Shown in pieces: positions 58,942 to 64,000 of a DNA stretch of 64,000 nt. The DNA is taken from assembly GCF_024345975.1 (NCBI RefSeq), contig NZ_JAGQCD010000003.1, forward strand, positions 62,001 through 126,000, in the 5' to 3' direction. The DNA is from Cyanobium sp. Cruz-8D1 (GTDB lineage: Bacteria; Cyanobacteriota; Cyanobacteriia; PCC-6307; Cyanobiaceae). The translations under genes and the position numbers were made by a program. How positions within the stretch are numbered: position 1 is the stretch's first letter; every line of letters begins with the position of its first letter. The notes under the pieces are model-generated. The model was not told the DNA's origin, made no database searches, and saw only the letters and a list, made by a program, of their open reading frames with translations.

Positions 58942-60711
58942 CTAGAGCAGCTGCTCGAGGGCGGCATCGGCCGTCAACTCCCGCTTGCCCGTGTCGCCGC
59001 TGCGGTCCACCAGCTCCACCTTGCGCTCCCCGGCGGCCCGGCCCACCACCAATCGCCAGGGGATGCCGATCAGGTCGGCGTCCTTGAACTTCACCCCGGC
59101 CCGCTCGGGGCGGTCATCGAGCAGCACGTCGCACCCCCCCCCACGCAACCGTTCGTAGAGCTCCTCGGCCAGGGCCACCTGCACCGGATCCTGGCTGCTG
59201 GCAATCACGATGATCACCGTGAAGGGCGCGATCGCCACGGGCCAGCGGATCCCATCGGCGTCATGGTTCTGCTCCACGGCCGCCTGGGCCAGGCGGGACA
59301 CGCCGATGCCGTAGCAGCCCATCCACAGGGGCTCCTCGCTGCCGGCCTCATTGGTGAAGCGGGCCTCCAGAGCCTCGGAATACTTCCGCCCCAGCTGAAA
59401 GATGTGACCCACCTCAATGCCCCGGGCCGCCGCCAGCCGCTGGGACGGATCGTGCAGGCAACGGTCTCCCGGCTGGGCCGCCCGCAGGTCCACCACCTCA
59501 GGGACAGGGCAGAGCTCACCCCAGCGCGCGCCCACCAGGTGCTCATCGCTGCGGTTGGCCCCGCAGACGAACGCCTCGAGATCGGCGGCGGAGGGATCGG
59601 CCAGGCGCAGCAGCGGCGGGGCAGCCACACGGGCCTCGCCCTGGCGCAGGGCCGGATCCTCCAGATGGGGGCCCAGGAAGCCGAAGGGGACGGGTTCACA
59701 GAGGTGCTCGGCCAGCAGCGGCACGATCTCCAGCAGGGCTCCGGCGTCGGGGCAGCGGGCCGTCACCGCGTTGGCCAGCTTGACGTCGTTGAGCTGCTGG
59801 TCGCCCCTCAGGCACACCAGCACCCCGCGGGGGGGCGCCGCCGCGAAACGGGCCTGCAGCAGCAGCACCTTCAGCGTCTGGGTGGGGTCGAAGCCATGGG
59901 CGGCGCAGAGCTCCTCGATGCTCTTCTGGGCGGGCGTGGCCAGGGGGTTGCAGGCGCCGGCCTCCAGGGGGACCGGCGGGGCCGGCAAGGAGACGGCCCG
60001 CTCCTGATTGGCGGCATAGCGGCCATCGGGACTGGCCAGGATCAGGTCCTCGCCCGCCTCGGCGGTGACCATGAACTCCTGGCTGGCGGAGCCACCGATG
60101 GCGCCACTGTCCGCCTCCACGGCCACGGTCCGCAGGCCACAGCGCTCGAAGATGCGTCGGTAGGCCCCGTCCATGGCGGCGTAGGTGCGCCGCAGGCAGG
60201 CCTCGTCGGCGTGGAAGGAATAGGCGTCCTTCATGATGAATTCGCGCCCCCGCATCAGACCGAAGCGGGGCCGGATCTCATCACGGAATTTGGTCTGGAT
60301 CTGATAGAGGCAGACCGGCAGCTGGCGGTAGGAGCGCAGCAGGTCGGCCGCCAGCTCGGTGACCACCTCCTCGTGGGTGGGACCGAGCCCCAGGGAGCGC
60401 TCCTGGCGATCCACCAGGTGGAACATGATCCCCTCCCCGGCGGTGTAGCCATCCCAGCGGCCACTGCGGCGCCAGAGATCGGCGGGCTGCAGCTGGGGGA
60501 GCAGGGTTTCGAGGGCGTCGACGGCGGCCATCTCCTCCCGCACGATGGCGGAGATCTTCTGGAGCACCCGGAAGAGCAGGGGCAGATAGGCGAAGATCCC
60601 CGGTGCCAGCCGGCGCATGTAGCCCGCCCGCAGCAGCAGCTTGTGGGAGGTGATTTCTGCTTCGGCCGGGTCGTCCCGAAGCGTCACCAGCATCAGGCGG
60701 GAGACGCGCAT
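58942..60711 (-). CDS. proS: prolyl-tRNA synthetase
   Basis: Charges tRNA-Pro; 589 aa, bacterial type with an editing (INS) insertion. Class II motifs are seen: motif 1 at the N-terminal RLMLVTLRDDPAEAE through RRLAPGIFAYLPL, motif 2 around YQIQTKFRDEIRPRFGLMRGREF, and motif 3 near WMGCYGIGVSRL. The INS domain lies about residues 240-390, containing ASPDGRYAANQERAV. The C-terminal anticodon-binding domain ends LEQLL. It is upstream of psb27. Confidence 0.97.
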   Translation of the reverse strand: MRVSRLMLVTLRDDPAEAEITSHKLLLRAGYMRRLAPGIFAYLPLLFRVLQKISAIVREEMAAVDALETLLPQLQPADLWRRSGRWDGYTAGEGIMFHLVDRQERSLGLGPTHEEVVTELAADLLRSYRQLPVCLYQIQTKFRDEIRPRFGLMRGREFIMKDAYSFHADEACLRRTYAAMDGAYRRIFERCGLRTVAVEADSGAIGGSASQEFMVTAEAGEDLILASPDGRYAANQERAVSLPAPPVPLEAGACNPLATPAQKSIEELCAAHGFDPTQTLKVLLLQARFAAAPPRGVLVCLRGDQQLNDVKLANAVTARCPDAGALLEIVPLLAEHLCEPVPFGFLGPHLEDPALRQGEARVAAPPLLRLADPSAADLEAFVCGANRSDEHLVGARWGELCPVPEVVDLRAAQPGDRCLHDPSQRLAAARGIEVGHIFQLGRKYSEALEARFTNEAGSEEPLWMGCYGIGVSRLAQAAVEQNHDADGIRWPVAIAPFTVIIVIASSQDPVQVALAEELYERLRGGGCDVLLDDRPERAGVKFKDADLIGIPWRLVVGRAAGERKVELVDRSGDTGKRELTADAALEQLL

Positions 60712-60886
60712 GGAGAAAGACCGGCTCGGCGCTGGACGCTATCACCGCAGGCCCGCTGACCCCGACGGCGGAGGGGACGAGGAGTGAGTCACCGCAACGG
60801 CCTTACCCCCTTCACACAGAGCCTTCCGCCAATGAAAAACTCTGCTATGGTCAGCCGCTAGTCCAGCGTGTCCAACACCAGTCTCA

Positions 60887-61384
60887 ATGCTTGCTCACCC
60901 TGCCCAGGCCGGCTCACCCATGGGCGGCCCCCCTGCGTCGGTGGCTCTGACAGCTTCGGTGACACCGTCGCAGACGTTGCAGGCTGAGTCCGGCGCTGAG
61001 GCCGAGACCCTGATCAGCATCGATGAGGTGCAGCGTTCCCTGAACCGATCCCGCGCCTCGGTGTACCGCTACACCAACACCGACCCGCGCAATCTCAACC
61101 CCCCCTTCAATCCCCGCAAACTCAATCCCGAGTACCGCAGCGACCTGAAGGAGCCCCTCGTTTTCCACCCCCACGAAGTCGCCCGCTTCGCCCGTGATGT
61201 GCTGCGCATCAAGGAGGTGACGGTGGAGGTGCTCAACTCCCCCTCCACCGCGACGCAGCAGCTGCTGGCTTCGATCCTGGAGGAGTTGCGGGCGATCCGT
61301 GCCCAGCTCGATGGGGCCGAAGCCCCCCCCGCCGACCTCCAGCTGCACCGCCAGCAACACTCCCAGGCACGGCCCGCGGCCTGA
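60887..61384 (+). CDS. helix-turn-helix protein, MerR/resolvase-like
   Basis: A 165-aa protein. The first 45 residues are Ala/Pro/Ser-rich. Residues about 48-80 have a MerR-like N-terminal DNA-binding helix set (ISIDEVQRSLNRSRASVYRYTN). A second region follows (FHPHEVARFARDVLRIKEVTV), then a helical tail. Similar cyanobacterial proteins are often annotated as resolvase or HTH proteins, but no catalytic serine is seen, so it is probably a DNA-binding regulator. ATG 60887. A TATGGT at 60846-60851 may be a -10 element. Confidence 0.65.
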   Translation: MLAHPAQAGSPMGGPPASVALTASVTPSQTLQAESGAEAETLISIDEVQRSLNRSRASVYRYTNTDPRNLNPPFNPRKLNPEYRSDLKEPLVFHPHEVARFARDVLRIKEVTVEVLNSPSTATQQLLASILEELRAIRAQLDGAEAPPADLQLHRQQHSQARPAA

Positions 61385-61502
61385 GTTCTCCAACCCTGTC
61401 CGAATGCGCTGGCAGGGGGCCGATCGGGCCGATCGGTGTCAGAATCGCTCAAACAACCTTTCTTCTCTGTCCAGTGCACTGGTCCGTCCGCTGCACGACT
61501 GC

Positions 61503-61883
61503 ATGGATCACGCCCAACCCGCCCACCAACCCGTTCGTCCCGCTTCCGACTCCGGATTCGATCGAGTCACCAGCCCAGCCCTCCCCCTCGCCGCCATGGG
61601 CGACGCCGAACCCAGCGGAGAGCCCGACAGTCCGGGACCCAGATCCCCTCGTTCTGGCAACGGCGTTGATGACGCCGCCGACCTGTTCTTCGACCAACCC
61701 TTCGGCGCCGTGGCCGGCTTCCTGCTCGGCCTGATCACGCTCCTGGTGCCCCTGGCCGGGGTGGTCATGGACAGGCCACTGCTTCCCGACCATCAGGAGT
61801 CCAGTGAGCGTGGCTTCAGGCCCGTCGCTGTAGCAGAAAGCCCTGGAAGTCGAGGGCCTGGAAAAACGGCGCCGGATCGCTGA
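61503..61883 (+). CDS. single-span membrane hypothetical protein
   Basis: A 126-aa protein with a long disordered Pro/Ser-rich N-terminal part. One membrane helix (about residues 66-88: GAVAFLLGLITLLVPLAGVV-like) follows an acidic stretch DDAADLFFDQPF, then a basic tail. The ATG 61503 is chosen from the start of the recognisable body; a longer frame to 61299 overlaps the previous gene. No family is recognised. Its last 68 bp overlap the methyltransferase gene tail to tail. Confidence 0.5.
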   Translation: MDHAQPAHQPVRPASDSGFDRVTSPALPLAAMGDAEPSGEPDSPGPRSPRSGNGVDDAADLFFDQPFGAVAGFLLGLITLLVPLAGVVMDRPLLPDHQESSERGFRPVAVAESPGSRGPGKTAPDR

Positions 61884-62562
61884 GACCGGCGGCCTCCACC
61901 AGGGCCGTCAGTCGAGCGATGCCAATCGGATGGAAACCCTGGATCTGGGCGGTGGGATCCACCGCCTCGCCATCCACGCCGCTGGCCCGCTGGAAGCAGC
62001 GCCAGGCTTCGGCCACCTGGGGCGACAAGGGTGAGCGCTCCGGTCGCATCAGATCGACGAGCACCAGCTGTCCCTGGGGCTTGAGGCTGCGGGCTAGGGC
62101 GGTGAGGAAGGCCAGCTTGGTGCCGTCGTCGGGAAGCGACTGCAGCACCAGCACCGACAGAGCGCCATCGAAACGGGACTCGGCGCCCAGTTCCTCCACC
62201 GTGGCGTGATGCCAGTCGATCCGGCCCCTGTTCTGCAGCCGTTGCCTTGCCACCGCCAGCATCTCCGCCGACGGATCGATGGCGGTGAGCTGCCAGTCGG
62301 GCCGCTGGGCCTCAGCCTCGAGCAGTTCGGCCCCCGTGCCACAGCCCGCCACCAGCACCGCCGACTCCTGCGTCGACGCCAGGGGGGAGGAGGCCAGCAG
62401 GGCCACCGACAGGCGAGCGAGGCTGGCATAGCCGGGGATCAGCTGCTGCACCACCAGGTCGTAGGTGCCTTGCCGGGCCGGGGAGGGGTCGGAAGAGAGC
62501 AAGGTCTGCAAGCAACCCAGCCATCGTAGGGAGCCCACCCGGCTGTCCCGTTCCTTTCCCAA
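61816..62562 (-). CDS. class I SAM-dependent methyltransferase
   Basis: About 248 aa, Rossmann-like methyltransferase. Motif I is VLVAGCGTGAELLEAEA, followed by the acidic residue of LTAIDPSAEMLAVA. The later SVLVLQSLPDDGTKLAFL and LVLVDLMRPERS blocks also fit. It has the UbiE/small-molecule form; the substrate is unknown. TTG 62562 is the first usable start, and the conserved part begins some 35 residues in (RQGTYDLVVQQL), so the true start may be shorter. It is divergent from the ferredoxin gene. Confidence 0.75.
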   Translation of the reverse strand: MGKERDSRVGSLRWLGCLQTLLSSDPSPARQGTYDLVVQQLIPGYASLARLSVALLASSPLASTQESAVLVAGCGTGAELLEAEAQRPDWQLTAIDPSAEMLAVARQRLQNRGRIDWHHATVEELGAESRFDGALSVLVLQSLPDDGTKLAFLTALARSLKPQGQLVLVDLMRPERSPLSPQVAEAWRCFQRASGVDGEAVDPTAQIQGFHPIGIARLTALVEAAGLSDPAPFFQALDFQGFLLQRRA

Positions 62563-62633
62563 GGCAACGGACGTGGGAACGTTGGGACGCGGTGTGACCT
62601 AAGTTGGTCGGCGCCCCCCACCCACGATCGACC

Positions 62634-62996
62634 GTGCCCACCATCCGTTTCGAAAAGGAAGGCCAGCAGGTTGGTTGCATCGAAGGGGCCAATCTCCGCA
62701 AGGCGGCCCTGGATGCCGGGGTGAACCCCTACGCAGGCCTCAACAATCTCAACAACTGCGGCGGCCTCGGCCAGTGCGGCACCTGCGTGGTGGAAGTGGT
62801 GGAGGGAGCCCGCAACCTCTCTCCCCGCAGCGATGTGGAGGAGGTCTACCTGGCGGATCGGCCCTCCACCTACCGCCTGAGCTGCCGCACCACCGTCAAC
62901 GGGGACGTCACCATCCGCACCAAGCCGGACTCCGGCGTGGGCAAGGGCTCCAACAGCCTGGTCGGTGCCCTCAAGGCTCTGGTCGGCCGCAAGTAA
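62634..62996 (+). CDS. 2Fe-2S ferredoxin
   Basis: A 120-aa plant/adrenodoxin-like [2Fe-2S] protein and probable electron donor. The four cluster cysteines are C42, C48, C51 and C84 in a C-x5-C-x2-C-x32-C pattern (LNNCGGLGQCGTCVVEV; YRLSC). It has a basic C-terminal tail (KPDSGVGKG, LVGALKALVGRK) unlike photosynthetic PetF. GTG 62634 is used. It lies 6 bp before the ArsC-like gene. Confidence 0.9.
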   Translation: MPTIRFEKEGQQVGCIEGANLRKAALDAGVNPYAGLNNLNNCGGLGQCGTCVVEVVEGARNLSPRSDVEEVYLADRPSTYRLSCRTTVNGDVTIRTKPDSGVGKGSNSLVGALKALVGRK

Positions 62997-63002
62997 GCAG
63001 CG

Positions 63003-63368
63003 ATGGCTGACCCGGCCGTTCACCGGATTTATCACTACGCCGCCTGCGGCACCTGTCGCAAGGCGCTGGCCTGGATGCGGGAACGGCAGATGGCCTTCGA
63101 AGCCATCGACATCACCACCAATCCGCCGTCGCTGGCCCTGCTCAGCGAGGCCCATGGTCAGCTGGGTGGTTTTGGCCGGCTGTTCAACACCAGTGGCCAG
63201 AGCTACCGGGCCCTGGGCGCCGCCACGGCGAAGGCGATGGACACGGCCACCGCCCTGGCGGCCCTCGCGGCCGACGGGCGCCTGATCAAGCGTCCCTTTC
63301 TGGTGACGGCCTCGGGGCGCATCCTCACCGGCTTCCGTGCCGAGGAATGGCAGGAGTTGCTCGGCTAG
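63003..63368 (+). CDS. ArsC/Spx-family thioredoxin-fold protein
   Basis: A 121-aa protein with the thioredoxin-like ArsC/Spx fold. It shows YHYAACGTCRKALAWM (C15 and C18, a CxxC pair), then LFNTSGQSYRALG and LIKRPFLVTASGRILTGFRAEEW. The absence of the arsenate reductase Arg set and the small size put it nearer to the YffB/Spx type, with unknown substrate. It overlaps the convergent hypothetical gene by 4 bp. Confidence 0.85.
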   Translation: MADPAVHRIYHYAACGTCRKALAWMRERQMAFEAIDITTNPPSLALLSEAHGQLGGFGRLFNTSGQSYRALGAATAKAMDTATALAALAADGRLIKRPFLVTASGRILTGFRAEEWQELLG

Positions 63369-64000
63369 GTCGCGTCGGTGCGTTCGCCCTGCTCCTGGGC
63401 TCCCTTCACCATCAGTTGGTCGAGCTCCTCGATCAGTCCTTCGATGCCGGCCCGGCTGATCTGGCTCAGGTAAGTCCCTTTGAACTCCTCGAGGAAGGTG
63501 CAGAGCAGCTGCTGGGAGCGTTCCAGGGCCGGCCCACTCTCGAGGGCCTCGGCCAGCTCCTCCCAGAAGCGGTCGATGAAGCGCTGCAGCAACTCCAGCT
63601 GCTGGTCATCACGCCGACTGAGGCGCTCGCCGGTGCTGCGGGTGAGGTCGAGCAGGCTGTCCACCATTCCTCCGGCCAACTGGCGGCTGAGCCCCTTCTC
63701 CACCTGCAGCAGGGGCTGGAGCTGCCGCAGACCCGGCGGCACGATGGCGTTCTGGAGGCTCTGCTGCAGGGCATGGCCCAGTACCCCCTGGAGCTCGGGG
63801 GCCAGCCGTGGGGCCACCCGCACCAGCAGCAGGGGGCCCCAGATGCGCACCAGTTCCACCAGTTCCCGCTCGTCGTTGCTCACCACCGTCTGATGGCTGC
63901 GCAGGGCCCGGATCCGCATCGGCCAGCGTCGCGAGCGGATCAGCTGCTGCAGGCCATCGATCAGCTGCAGGGCCAGCACCTCGAACAGCTCCACCGCCAG
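63365..64000 (-). CDS. hypothetical helical protein, 5' end beyond window
   Basis: At least 210 residues are open to the window edge and probably extend further, because the frame is continuous there and the GTG at 63994 is not convincing as a start. The protein is rich in Leu/Glu/Gln/Arg and highly helical, for example LELVRIWGPLLLVRV-like and LQRFIDRFWEELAEALESG. It has no recognised domain, signal or membrane helix. It converges with the ArsC-like gene with a 4-bp overlap. Confidence 0.55.
   Translation of the reverse strand: MAVELFEVLALQLIDGLQQLIRSRRWPMRIRALRSHQTVVSNDERELVELVRIWGPLLLVRVAPRLAPELQGVLGHALQQSLQNAIVPPGLRQLQPLLQVEKGLSRQLAGGMVDSLLDLTRSTGERLSRRDDQQLELLQRFIDRFWEELAEALESGPALERSQQLLCTFLEEFKGTYLSQISRAGIEGLIEELDQLMVKGAQEQGERTDAT

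Overview
The window is about 64 kb of GC-rich, very compact bacterial chromosome from a unicellular cyanobacterium, most likely the Cyanobium / high-GC Synechococcus (alpha-cyanobacterial) group. Direct support is a set of photosynthesis and cyanobacterium-typical genes: cytochrome c6 (petJ), the photosystem II assembly lipoprotein Psb27, a Ycf51-like protein, proteins resembling DUF1824, DUF2854 and DUF3153, heme genes hemE and hemC feeding tetrapyrrole synthesis, cobK, glgB and a group 1 sigma factor. The HIP1 palindrome GCGATCGC also recurs. No rRNA, tRNA or CRISPR array was seen. Family assignments come from reading the translations; no database search was run.

Layout. 1-1017: an IS5-type insertion sequence cut by the window edge. 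1175-8178 (minus): tamB-like gene, ROK kinase, proA, folB, an apparent operon. 8222-15000 (plus): Ycf51-like protein, helix-hairpin-helix protein, two secreted proteins, a CocE/NonD hydrolase, glgB and a K+-channel-like protein. 15020-19257: a divergent efflux-like locus (TolC minus; HlyD-like adaptor, 58-aa membrane protein and FUSC-like protein plus). 19287-25787: hemE, an SDR, petJ with a clear terminator, two small hypotheticals, clpB, NUDIX. 25788-29357: an accessory island that looks less GC-rich, with an IS66 transposase remnant, a TRAP-type substrate-binding protein with a frameshifted C-terminus, a PAS-GGDEF diguanylate cyclase and a possible broken small gene. 29358-34727: a minus-strand operon (desaturase, YjbQ, PCD, Coq4-like), then a CrtISO-like oxidase, a DUF2721-like protein and OsmC. 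34669-36975: a hypothetical gene followed by a toxin-antitoxin patch with decayed and intact parts. 36976-40161: M32 peptidase, ppa, L,D-transpeptidase and a small protein. 40107-48614 (minus): rpoD, GT2-GtrA, GT83-like glycosyltransferase, PAP2, DUF1824, hemC, ClC. 49051-64000: priA, the DUF2854-argB-DUF3153 operon, ssb, cobK-cutA, the proS-psb27-purA-PfkB kinase operon, a HTH protein, a methyltransferase, a 2Fe-2S ferredoxin, an ArsC-like protein and an edge-truncated hypothetical.

Genes are packed in short operons with 4-bp stop/start overlaps, many with TTG or GTG starts, and several convergent pairs overlap tail to tail by 55-68 bp. The most interesting non-housekeeping loci are the substrate-binding protein/diguanylate cyclase pair, the TolC-adaptor-FUSC locus, the partly decayed toxin-antitoxin patch, and the Coq4-containing operon in an organism group that makes plastoquinone rather than ubiquinone.
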